From the NCBI GenBank assembly GCA_049647245.1, contig JBARXH010000237.1, positions 1 to 11,720 of the forward strand: a stretch of DNA of 11,720 nucleotides. Direction: 5' to 3'. Positions within the stretch are counted from its first letter, which is position 1. Every line of letters starts with the position of its first letter. The notes below the pieces were generated by a model. It had not been told where the DNA came from. It made no database searches and worked only from the letters and a program-made list of their open reading frames with translations. The DNA is from Litorimonas sp049647245 (GTDB lineage: Bacteria; Pseudomonadota; Alphaproteobacteria; Caulobacterales; Maricaulaceae). Shown piece by piece: positions 1-6,591 of the stretch. The position numbers were made by a program, and so were the translations under genes.

Positions 1-383
1 ACTCCACCTCGCGTATTCTCGAGCCGCGCACTGTTGGCGAAGACCATTACTCCGTCGCGCGTCAGGTCCAGGAAACCCTGCAGAAGTACAAGTCGCTGCA
101 GGACATCATCGCCATTCTCGGCATGGACGAGCTGTCCGAAGAGGACAAGCTGACGGTCGCGCGCGCGCGCAAGATCGAGAAATTCCTCTCGCAGCCCTTC
201 GATGTGGCCGAAGTTTTTACGGGCTCACCGGGCATCCAGGTGCCGCTCGAAGACACGATCCGCTCCTTCAAGGGTGTCGTGAACGGCGAGTACGACCACT
301 TGCCAGAGCAGGCCTTCTACATGGTCGGCGGGATCGACGACGTGATCGAAAAGGCTGCCAAGATGGCGGCTGAAGCGGCATAG
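1..383 (+). CDS. atpD: ATP synthase F1 subunit beta, C-terminal part (5' end cut by window edge)
   Basis: The reading frame is open from base 3 to the TAG at 381-383 and gives 126 residues of the beta subunit, the catalytic subunit of F1Fo ATP synthase on the cytoplasmic face of the inner membrane. The visible part is the C-terminal helical domain. It begins with the family's STSRILEP segment and carries DELSEED, the loop that contacts the rotating gamma subunit. Further on are the KIEKFLSQPF and VFTGSPG stretches, which are highly conserved in beta subunits. The P-loop and catalytic region lie upstream, outside the window. The gene ends 17 bp before atpC, as in the usual atp operon order. 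Nothing is unusual in the visible part. Confidence 0.97.
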   Translation, partial: STSRILEPRTVGEDHYSVARQVQETLQKYKSLQDIIAILGMDELSEEDKLTVARARKIEKFLSQPFDVAEVFTGSPGIQVPLEDTIRSFKGVVNGEYDHLPEQAFYMVGGIDDVIEKAAKMAAEAA

Positions 384-385
384 GG

Positions 386-392
386 AAGGGAG
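386..392 (+). promoter_or_regulatory. Ribosome binding site of atpC
   Basis: A purine-rich AAGGGAG lies directly after the atpD stop, with 8 bases between it and the atpC ATG. It is a good Shine-Dalgarno match at a normal distance and supports the ATG at 401. Confidence 0.6.
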
Positions 393-400
393 CGGCCGTC

Positions 401-793
401 ATGGCTGACAAACTCAACGTTTCCCTCGTTTCGCCGGAGCGCGAACTGTTTTCGGGGCAAGTCGACCAGGTCGACCTGCCGGGGACCGAAGGCAATCTGG
501 GCATCCTTCCGGATCACGCGCCGCTCATGGCCGCGCTGACCACGGGCGCGATCACACTCTACAATGACGGGTCGGAGGAGAAATTCTTCGTCCAGGGCGG
601 TTTCGCCGACGTCACGCCCGCGGGTCTGACCGTGCTGGCCGAGCGCGCTCTGCCGCTGCGAGACGTCACCCGTGACGATCTGTCGGCGGAGATCGAAAAG
701 GCCAAGGCCGATCTGGAGGTTCTGAACGACGAAGGTGCTCTCGCCGCACGTCAGAACATCGACGGTCTGGAGATGCTCTTCGACCTGGTTTGA
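401..793 (+). CDS. atpC: ATP synthase F1 subunit epsilon
   Basis: This 130-residue protein is the epsilon subunit of F1Fo ATP synthase. It sits on the central rotor stalk with gamma, couples F1 to the c-ring and in many bacteria restrains ATP hydrolysis. The N-terminal beta-sandwich (about residues 1-85) shows the family pattern: SLVSPERELFSG, then LPGTEGNLGILPDHAPLM, then the FFVQGGFADV strand. The C-terminal part (about 88-130) is the short helical hairpin. Length is normal for alphaproteobacteria, slightly shorter than the roughly 139 residues in E. coli. It is the last gene of the atp operon, 17 bp after atpD, and is followed at once by an intrinsic terminator. Confidence 0.96.
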   Translation: MADKLNVSLVSPERELFSGQVDQVDLPGTEGNLGILPDHAPLMAALTTGAITLYNDGSEEKFFVQGGFADVTPAGLTVLAERALPLRDVTRDDLSAEIEKAKADLEVLNDEGALAARQNIDGLEMLFDLV

Positions 794-817
794 GCGGTCG
801 AACATTCCTGACGAATG

Positions 818-841
818 AACGCGCCTTCGGGCGCGTTTTTT
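818..841 (+). terminator. Intrinsic terminator of the atp operon
   Basis: AACGCGCC and GGCGCGTT form a perfect 8-bp stem closed by a TTCG loop of the very stable C(UUCG)G type, followed by a run of six T (836-841). It lies 24 bp after the atpC stop on the + strand. On the - strand the flank after the stem is CATTCG with no T-run, so it is a much weaker stop for the converging operon. Confidence 0.92.
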
Positions 842-881
842 GTTGGGCGCGTGTCAGGACGTCGCGCCAGTAAACAGCTTT

Positions 882-2147
882 CTACTCTGCGGGCTCGGTG
901 TCGATGTCGTCCTTTGTCTGTCCACGATCCGGTTCACGGTCGGCAAAGGCCATGAAGGCGATCAGGGAAACGGCCGCGAGTGACGACGCCACCAGAAACG
1001 GCGCGCCCGGCAAGTATATCGGTGAGGTCTCCGCGTCTGCGAAGACGTAGAAGACGCCCGTGAGCGCGAGCGGCCCGATCATAAGCGCCAGACCTTGCGC
1101 CGCGCCAAGCGCGCCCTGCAGCTCGCCCTGTTCGCTTTCCGACACCCGAACGCTCATCATGTTGGTCAGGGCCGGGCCGTAGAATCCGGCGAGAGCCGCG
1201 AACGGTCCAGCGGCATAGACGATCCAGCCCGCGTTCGCACTTCCCAGCACGGCATAGGCGATGACAGCGCTGCCGACCCCGATCAGGCCGGACCGATAGA
1301 CGCCGATCTTCGGCACGGCGATGCGGATCAGATATCCCTGCACGAACAAGCTGGCGAGTCCGAACGCGCCCAGCGAGTTGCCGACATCCTTGGGGCTCCA
1401 CCCCAATGCCTCCTGCGTGGAGAGCGTATAGGTGCTCGGATAGACCGTATGGGCGAGGGCGAGGAGGAAGTAGACGAAGATCAGCCCCTTCACTCCGGAA
1501 ACACGGCCGAGGCTGCGCAGCGAACCCACGGCGTTGGAGCGACGCCAGCTGAAGGCCCGGCGGGCCTCCGGCTTATGAGTCTCGGGCAGGACGAACCAGC
1601 CATAGACAAAGTTCAGCGAGCAGATCAGGCCGGCTGCGAAAAAGGGAACGCGGGGCCCGAATTCGCCCAGCCAACCGCCCAGGACCGGCCCGAGGATGAA
1701 ACCGACCCCGAAGACCGCGCCCACGAGGCCGAAGTTCTGAGCGCGGGTTTCCGGCGGGCTGACATCGGAAATGTAGGCATTCGCCGTCGAGAAGGTCGCG
1801 CCGAACGCCCCAGAGATCGCCCGGCCGAGATAGAGGATGGCGACGGTCGGTGCGATCGCCATGAGGAAATAGTCGAGCGCCAACGCCCCGACGGATCCGA
1901 GCATGACGGGCCGCCGTCCGAACGCATCGGACAGGCCGCCCGCAATAGGCATGCAGAAGAACTGCATGACGGCGAAGATGAACGTCATTCCGCCCAAGTG
2001 GAGGGCGGCCTGATTGTTCTCCAGCCCGGTCAGCGACTTGATTAGCTCCGGCAACACCGGAATCATGATCCCGAAGCCGATGGAATTGAGGGCCACCGTG
2101 ATCAGGACGAACAGCATCGCGTGACGGTTTCGGAATGATGCGGACAC
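882..2147 (-). CDS. MFS transporter of the TCR/Tet-like type, substrate unknown
   Basis: This 421-residue integral membrane protein looks like a 12-helix major facilitator, a proton-coupled carrier of the inner membrane. Seen in the sequence: a first helix with GFGIMIPVLPEL, motif A (GGLSDAFGRRP, residues 70-80), motif C (GAVFGVGFILGPVLGG, 143-158) typical of drug/H+ antiporters, and an EQGELQG segment (339-345) matching the EQGALQG of TetA proteins. Overall it resembles TetA end to end. However, Asn21 stands where TetA has a functionally important Asp in helix 1, and no acidic residue is seen in the region of TetA Asp285 (about residues 288-300); Asp92 matches TetA Asp84. Tetracycline export is therefore unlikely and the substrate is unknown. 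The start is a GTG with a weak GTAGG upstream. The gene lies 14 bp after rppH, so it is probably co-transcribed with it, and it converges on the atp operon. Confidence 0.88.
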   Translation of the reverse strand: MSASFRNRHAMLFVLITVALNSIGFGIMIPVLPELIKSLTGLENNQAALHLGGMTFIFAVMQFFCMPIAGGLSDAFGRRPVMLGSVGALALDYFLMAIAPTVAILYLGRAISGAFGATFSTANAYISDVSPPETRAQNFGLVGAVFGVGFILGPVLGGWLGEFGPRVPFFAAGLICSLNFVYGWFVLPETHKPEARRAFSWRRSNAVGSLRSLGRVSGVKGLIFVYFLLALAHTVYPSTYTLSTQEALGWSPKDVGNSLGAFGLASLFVQGYLIRIAVPKIGVYRSGLIGVGSAVIAYAVLGSANAGWIVYAAGPFAALAGFYGPALTNMMSVRVSESEQGELQGALGAAQGLALMIGPLALTGVFYVFADAETSPIYLPGAPFLVASSLAAVSLIAFMAFADREPDRGQTKDDIDTEPAE

Positions 2148-2161
2148 GCCTTGCGCCTACG

Positions 2162-2656
2162 CTAAGCGGCCTGGGAGGCGAACCGTTCGAATTCGCTTGC
2201 CAGCCGTTCATAGACGGATCGCTTGAACGGGACCACGGATGCGGGCGTGTCCGCCAGATCGGCCCAGCGCCATTCGGAGAACTCCTGCGCGCCATGTGCC
2301 CGGAGATCCACGTGCCGTTTCCTGCCGTGATAGCGGTAGGCGAACCAGAGTTGGCGCTGGCCGGCGTGATTCAGGCCCTTGCGCTTCCCCACACCCGGGG
2401 GGAAATCGTAGTAGAGCCAGTCTTCGATGCGACCCAACGGCGAAAGATGGGCAATGGTGATGCCTGTCTCTTCCCAGAGCTCGCGCAGCGCTCCGAATTC
2501 GGGACTTTCGCCCTCATCCAGCCCGCCTTGCGGGAATTGCCAGTTATGCGGCCCCGTCTCGCCCATCCTGCGGCCGAGCCAGACCTTGCCCTTCTGGTTG
2601 AACAGGCAGACGCCGACGCAGGGCCGGTACCGGCTGGGGTCGCGCTCCCGGATCAT
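2162..2656 (-). CDS. rppH: RNA pyrophosphohydrolase (Nudix hydrolase)
   Basis: RppH removes pyrophosphate from the 5'-triphosphate end of mRNA, giving a monophosphate end that RNase E attacks; it acts in the cytoplasm in mRNA decay. The 164-residue protein opens with YRPCVGVCLFN, then GRR and NWQFPQGG, all typical of RppH. The full Nudix box (GX5EX7REUXEEXGU) runs from Gly44 to Ile66 with Arg58-Glu59 and Glu62-Glu63 as the metal-binding core. The C-terminal WRW and VVPFKRSVY segments also match the family. There is no long C-terminal extension, as usual in alphaproteobacteria. The ATG overlaps the TGA of the upstream deacetylase-like gene by four bases (ATGA), which suggests translational coupling. 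The MFS gene follows after 14 bp. Confidence 0.94.
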   Translation of the reverse strand: MIRERDPSRYRPCVGVCLFNQKGKVWLGRRMGETGPHNWQFPQGGLDEGESPEFGALRELWEETGITIAHLSPLGRIEDWLYYDFPPGVGKRKGLNHAGQRQLWFAYRYHGRKRHVDLRAHGAQEFSEWRWADLADTPASVVPFKRSVYERLASEFERFASQAA

Positions 2657-3834
2657 GGCAGCGTCGCAGTCGCGGGGACGAGGACAAGCCCGTCATCGGA
2701 CAGGGTGGCAACCCATCCTTTCACCACGTCGATGGTCTGCGGATAGCCGAACCCGACGCCGATGATGCCGTCTTGCGACTTCGCACGGCGCGATAGCCCG
2801 TCCAGCCGGGCCTCGATAACGGCGCGGCTCGGCTGAGGGTCGATCAAGCCGGATCCGGCCCGGTAGGGCAGGCCTGCCGACGTGGCGAGCGTCGACATGG
2901 ACGGCAGAGCAAAAGATCCATCCGTGAAGAATGCGAGGCCGGATACGGCGATTTCGGAAAGAACGGGCGCGGCTGCGTCCGAGCGGGAGAGAAAACGGTC
3001 GCCCTGATAGTGGGTCAGTCCGACGTACCCGTCCGCATCCGTCATGACCGACCGAAGACGTCCGACATTGACGTCCGGCTTTGCAGAGACTGTCAGCGCC
3101 CCGTCGGCTCCGGCGCGGCCGTTCGCGCCTTCCATGGGCACTTCCAGCAGGACTTCGTGGCCATAGGCCCGGGCGAGGTCCATCCAGACCTGCAGATCTT
3201 CAGACTGAGCGGCAAAGGACAGGGTCACGGCTGCGGGCAGTTCACGGATGGCGCGCCGGGTGAGCGCTTGATTTACCCCCAACCCTCCGACGATGAGCGA
3301 GACCGGTCTGCGACCGCCCAGCTCCGGCGGTGTCGCCTTGTAGGCCCCCAGAGGCGTCAACCCGTCCGCATTGGGACCGGGCACCATGCCGGCTGGTGTC
3401 TGCCGTCTCAGGCTCGGATCCAGGGGTGGGGCGACGGGGTCGATGACGATGACTTCATCCGGAGGCGTGTCGAACGAAAGGATGCGGGGATCAGGCACCT
3501 CGGGAATTTCGATGGTCTTGGCCGTCGATGCCGGCGCTGGAATGTCTGTCGGGTTTTCCCCGACCGGCGTGGTGGTCAGCAGGAGATCGGGAAGGCCAGT
3601 GGCGTCCGTGTCGAGCGGCGATGGCCTGTCCGCGTCCGACAGTGCGATGATCGGGACGGATCCCCGGGCCTGGGCATCGTCGGGTGTGCCGTACGTTTCC
3701 GACAGCCACACAAGGAGCATCGCGATCAGGCCCATCAAGGCAAGACCGAAGAGAAGGGGGTAGCGCCGTTTCGGCAGGGCGAGCGCGGCGCGGCGTCGGG
3801 AGCGCGGTTCCGGATCGGGCGAGGTTGGACTCAT
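2653..3834 (-). CDS. Divergent polysaccharide deacetylase family protein (YibQ-like), probably non-catalytic
   Basis: This 393-residue protein has a basic N-terminus (RSRRR, KRR), one membrane segment (about residues 26-44) and a long proline- and acid-rich linker (about 50-170), so the rest is expected in the periplasm. Residues 176-391 match the divergent polysaccharide deacetylase fold (YibQ family): PVSLIVGGLGVN, TLSFAAQSEDLQ, GHEVLLEVPME, GYVGLTHYQGDRF and IIGVGFGYPQTI align in order with the family blocks. The family-typical catalytic signatures are replaced: the Asp-Asp of VIDD is Gly183-Gly184, the His before LPM is Glu231, NNHMGS is THYQGD, and GHP is GFG (362-363). I infer a pseudo-enzyme, perhaps a binding or scaffold protein. 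In E. coli yibQ lies next to envC, and here too the gene sits in the envC/ctpA block. It starts 11 bp after the second S41 gene with a weak ribosome site and overlaps rppH by four bases. Confidence 0.85.
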   Translation of the reverse strand: MSPTSPDPEPRSRRRAALALPKRRYPLLFGLALMGLIAMLLVWLSETYGTPDDAQARGSVPIIALSDADRPSPLDTDATGLPDLLLTTTPVGENPTDIPAPASTAKTIEIPEVPDPRILSFDTPPDEVIVIDPVAPPLDPSLRRQTPAGMVPGPNADGLTPLGAYKATPPELGGRRPVSLIVGGLGVNQALTRRAIRELPAAVTLSFAAQSEDLQVWMDLARAYGHEVLLEVPMEGANGRAGADGALTVSAKPDVNVGRLRSVMTDADGYVGLTHYQGDRFLSRSDAAAPVLSEIAVSGLAFFTDGSFALPSMSTLATSAGLPYRAGSGLIDPQPSRAVIEARLDGLSRRAKSQDGIIGVGFGYPQTIDVVKGWVATLSDDGLVLVPATATLP

Positions 3835-3845
3835 TCCGTGTTGCG

Positions 3846-5159
3846 CTAGTCCAGGTCCGATTGCGCCGCCAGCAGGGTTGCGTGGCGATCCGACTTCAAC
3901 ACGTCGATCGCCTGGCTCAGCTGGAAATCTTCGTCACGCGGAAACTCCTCCGGCGGATAGATTACGGCCTCATAGTCTTCCTCGTACTCCGACCGGTCGG
4001 CATTGGTCAGCGCGTTGGGCAGGCTGTCTTCGCGGAAACGGCGGCGGAGTTCGCCCGTATCGTCGAAGGCGGAGACGAGCAGGTCCGGCATGATCCCGCG
4101 ACCCTGGATGCTTTTTCCGGAGGGCGTATAGTATTTCTGCGTCGTCAGGCGAAGCGCGCCCCGATTGCCAGGAAGGGGAACGACCGACTGGACGGATCCT
4201 TTTCCGAATGTCCGGCGGCCGATCACCACGGCGCGGCCTCGATCCTGCAGCGCGCCTGCCAGGATTTCCGCCGCGCTGGCGGAGCCAGGCGACACGATGA
4301 CCACGATCGGTACGTCGGGCAGAAGCTCGCCATATTCCGCATGATAGCGTTCCGTGTCCCGGTCCTCGCGGCCCCGGACGGACAGGACTTCGCCGCCGTC
4401 CAGGAATAGTCCGGAGACAGACACGGACTGTGTCAGCAGGCCTCCCCGATTGCCGCGCAGATCGATGATGAGACCGGGCAGGGGACCGCCGAGCTCCTCC
4501 TGCAGGAGCTCGATGGCGCGGCGCAGATCGTCCGTCAGCCGGTCATTGTTGAAGCTTTCGATGATGACATAGCCCAGGCCGTCCTCGACCCGGTGCCGTA
4601 TTGCGCGTCCGCGAACCTGCTGCCGCATGACGGTGACTTCTCGCGTGCCTTCCTCGGGCGTCAGCACGGTGACATTGACCGGGTCACCGGCGAGACCCCG
4701 TATGCCTTCCACGGCTTCGTCGAGCGTCTTGTCCCGGACGGATTCGCCCTCGACGGCCGTGATGAAGTCACCGGACCGGATCCCCGCCGCATAGGCCGGG
4801 CCTTCCTCCAGCGCGTAGCTGATCTTGATGTAGCCCTCTTCCATGACGACTTCGATGCCCAGCCCGCCGTATTCGCGACGGGCGGCCTTGCGCTGCTCCG
4901 TGAAAGTGGTCGGCGGGATATAGGCCGAATGGGGGTCCAGGCGGGACAGAGCGCCGTTCATGGCGCTCTCGATCAGAGCCTGTGTCTCGACGGGTTCGAC
5001 ATATTCTTCATCAACGACGGCCATGATGCCGGCGAGAATGCGCAGCTTGTCATAGGCTGCGTCGTCGGGAGTCGGTGCGGCCCAGACCGAATGCGCCAAC
5101 CCCGCGGCCAGAATGGACACGCCCGCCAGTCCCGCCATGCCTCCCCGCAAGCGAGTCAC
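3846..5159 (-). CDS. S41 family C-terminal processing peptidase, second tandem copy
   Basis: This 437-residue periplasmic serine protease is the second of two tandem paralogues. An N-terminal signal peptide (hydrophobic part about 8-22, likely cleaved after VWA at 27) is followed by a helical region with LDPHSAYI (74-81), a PDZ domain (about 97-180: GGLGIEV, AAGIRSGDFI) and the S41 catalytic domain. The Ser/Lys/Gln active site is visible as Ser295 in PGSASAAE, Lys320 in FGKGSVQ and Gln324. The usual DLRxNPGG loop reads DLRGNRGG (Arg in place of Pro, residue 238), the one odd substitution. The C-terminal YPPEEF...DFQLSQAIDVL block is shared with the first copy. Its GTG start shares one base with the stop of the first copy (TAGTG). 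Substrates are unknown; family members trim or degrade envelope proteins, including peptidoglycan enzymes. An internal ATG at 5138 is possible but would remove the basic residues of the signal peptide. Confidence 0.93.
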   Translation of the reverse strand: MTRLRGGMAGLAGVSILAAGLAHSVWAAPTPDDAAYDKLRILAGIMAVVDEEYVEPVETQALIESAMNGALSRLDPHSAYIPPTTFTEQRKAARREYGGLGIEVVMEEGYIKISYALEEGPAYAAGIRSGDFITAVEGESVRDKTLDEAVEGIRGLAGDPVNVTVLTPEEGTREVTVMRQQVRGRAIRHRVEDGLGYVIIESFNNDRLTDDLRRAIELLQEELGGPLPGLIIDLRGNRGGLLTQSVSVSGLFLDGGEVLSVRGREDRDTERYHAEYGELLPDVPIVVIVSPGSASAAEILAGALQDRGRAVVIGRRTFGKGSVQSVVPLPGNRGALRLTTQKYYTPSGKSIQGRGIMPDLLVSAFDDTGELRRRFREDSLPNALTNADRSEYEEDYEAVIYPPEEFPRDEDFQLSQAIDVLKSDRHATLLAAQSDLD

Positions 5160-6499
5160 TAGTTCTGCAACTCCGCAAGGCGCTGCGTATAATCGCCCGT
5201 CCTGATAAGCTCGATCGCGCGCTGGAGCTGGTAGTCGTCCGTGACCTCGAACCCTTCCGGCGGGTAGTCGATCATGATGTCGTCGACACTGTCCTCCACG
5301 GCGTCCGTCACGCCTTCCTCGGGGGCGGTGTCTTCATTCTCGATGGAATTTGGCAGGTCGCTCTCCGAGGGGCGCGAATGATCTTCGCCGTCATCGGGAT
5401 AGGCGGATACGAATAGGTCCGGGTCGATGCCCGTACCCTGGATGGAACGGCCGTCGGGCGTGTAGTAGCGCTGGGTCGTCAGGCGCAACGCGCCGTCCCG
5501 GCCACCCCGCAACGGGATAAGGGACTGCACCGATCCTTTGCCGAAACTGGTCATGCCCAGCACGATCCCGCGTCCGCGGTCCTGAATGGCGCCGGCGACG
5601 ATCTCGGACGCGGAGGCCGACGCCTCGTCGATCAGCACGACGACCGGAACACCGTCGAGCAGCTGTCCGGCCTCTGCGGAATAGTTCTGTTGTTCGGTGG
5701 CGTCGCGTCCGCGGGTCGAAACGACCTTGCCGCCGTCGAGGAAGACGGACGACACCTTGATGGATTCGGTCAGAAGCCCGCCCGGATTGCTGCGTAGGTC
5801 CAGCACCAGGCCGGGAAGCGATCGGCCCATTTCGCGGCGGAGTTCGGCGATCGCGCCTTCCAGGCCCGGAGCCGCCTTTTCGTTGAACTGGCTGATCCGG
5901 ATGTAGGGCACGCCGTCCATGATCTCGTAGGACACGACTTCGCGGTTCACCTCGCGGCGTTCCAGCGTGATGTCGCGGGGTTCCTCGTCGACACGGGCGA
6001 TGGTCAGCGTGACTTCTTCGCCCGCCTTGCCGCGGATGATGTTGACGGCCTCCGTGAGGGACAGGCCCAGCACGGTTTCGCCATTGATTTCGGTGATGAA
6101 GTCGCCGGATTCAATCCCGGCTTCCTTGGCGGGCGAGCCATCGATAGGGGCCACGACCTTGACGTAACCGTCTTCCTGCGTGACCTCCATGCCGACACCG
6201 ACATACCGCCCGGATGTCTGCTCCTGCAGGCGCTGGAAGTCTTCCGGGTTGACGTAGGAACTGTGCGGGTCGAGCGATTGCAGCATGCCGTTGATGGCAT
6301 CCTCGATCAGTTCGCCGTCCTCGACCTCGACGACATAGTCGCTTCTTACGCGAGCCATGACGTCGGCGAAGAGATCGAGCTGCTCGAACGTATCGGAGTA
6401 GGAGGGCTTCTCGACGGCGAGAGCCGCCTGATTGGCGGTCGTGATGGCGAACAGGCTCACGGCGGCGACCGTACCCACGACCGGCAAGACGTATTTCAT
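5159..6499 (-). CDS. ctpA: S41 family C-terminal processing peptidase (CtpA), first tandem copy
   Basis: This periplasmic serine protease has 446 residues from the chosen start. The signal peptide MKYVLPVV...ANQAALA is followed by the CtpA helical region (SLDPHSSY), a PDZ domain with YVGVGMEV and EAGIESGDFI, and the S41 domain with DLRSNPGG. Numbered from the upstream ATG at 6508, the active site is Ser299 in EASASASE, Lys324 in FGKGSVQ and Gln328. A highly acidic linker (about 371-412) separates the catalytic domain from the C-terminal DYPPEGF...DYQLQRAIELI block. I choose the ATG at 6499 because the strong TAAGGAG ends only 0 bases before the ATG at 6508 but 9 bases before 6499. The gene is preceded by the largest gap in the cluster, with a possible promoter, and abuts the second S41 copy with a one-base overlap. 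In alphaproteobacteria a single ctpA is commonly found here, between envC and the deacetylase-like gene. Confidence 0.95.
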   Translation of the reverse strand: MKYVLPVVGTVAAVSLFAITTANQAALAVEKPSYSDTFEQLDLFADVMARVRSDYVVEVEDGELIEDAINGMLQSLDPHSSYVNPEDFQRLQEQTSGRYVGVGMEVTQEDGYVKVVAPIDGSPAKEAGIESGDFITEINGETVLGLSLTEAVNIIRGKAGEEVTLTIARVDEEPRDITLERREVNREVVSYEIMDGVPYIRISQFNEKAAPGLEGAIAELRREMGRSLPGLVLDLRSNPGGLLTESIKVSSVFLDGGKVVSTRGRDATEQQNYSAEAGQLLDGVPVVVLIDEASASASEIVAGAIQDRGRGIVLGMTSFGKGSVQSLIPLRGGRDGALRLTTQRYYTPDGRSIQGTGIDPDLFVSAYPDDGEDHSRPSESDLPNSIENEDTAPEEGVTDAVEDSVDDIMIDYPPEGFEVTDDYQLQRAIELIRTGDYTQRLAELQN

Positions 6500-6508
6500 T
6501 CCACGCAT

Positions 6509-6515
6509 CTCCTTA
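6509..6515 (-). promoter_or_regulatory. Strong ribosome binding site that decides the ctpA start
   Basis: Read on the - strand this is TAAGGAG, the best Shine-Dalgarno match in the - strand genes. It touches the ATG at 6508 directly, which is too close, and lies 9 bases before the ATG at 6499, which is normal. It therefore argues for the shorter CtpA protein beginning MKYVLP. Confidence 0.7.
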
Positions 6516-6527
6516 CGAACACATTAC

Positions 6528-6558
6528 CTATAGTCGGTCTGCATCCCTTGCTAGTCAA
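6528..6558 (-). promoter_or_regulatory. Possible promoter in front of ctpA
   Basis: In the 92-bp gap between the envC-like gene and ctpA, the - strand carries TTGACT (6553-6558) as a -35-like box. Downstream, around 6528-6535, the GACTATAG stretch could hold a -10 box (17 to 19 bp spacing depending on the hexamer chosen). The -35 box is a good match and the -10 is only partial. If real, it would let the two S41 genes and the genes after them be transcribed apart from proB-proA. Confidence 0.4.
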
Positions 6559-6591
6559 ATTGCTGCGATTGCCGTGCCAACTTACCGACGT

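Noticed and set aside
1095..2045. Long + strand open frame (316 codons) opposite the MFS gene.
   Set aside because: It is an antisense shadow of a clear 12-helix transporter; the translation is rich in Arg, Asp, Glu and Gln with no domain pattern.
3010..3849. Long + strand open frame (279 codons) opposite the deacetylase-like gene.
   Set aside because: The - strand protein has a membrane segment and family blocks in order; the + strand frame shows only low-complexity Arg/Gly composition.
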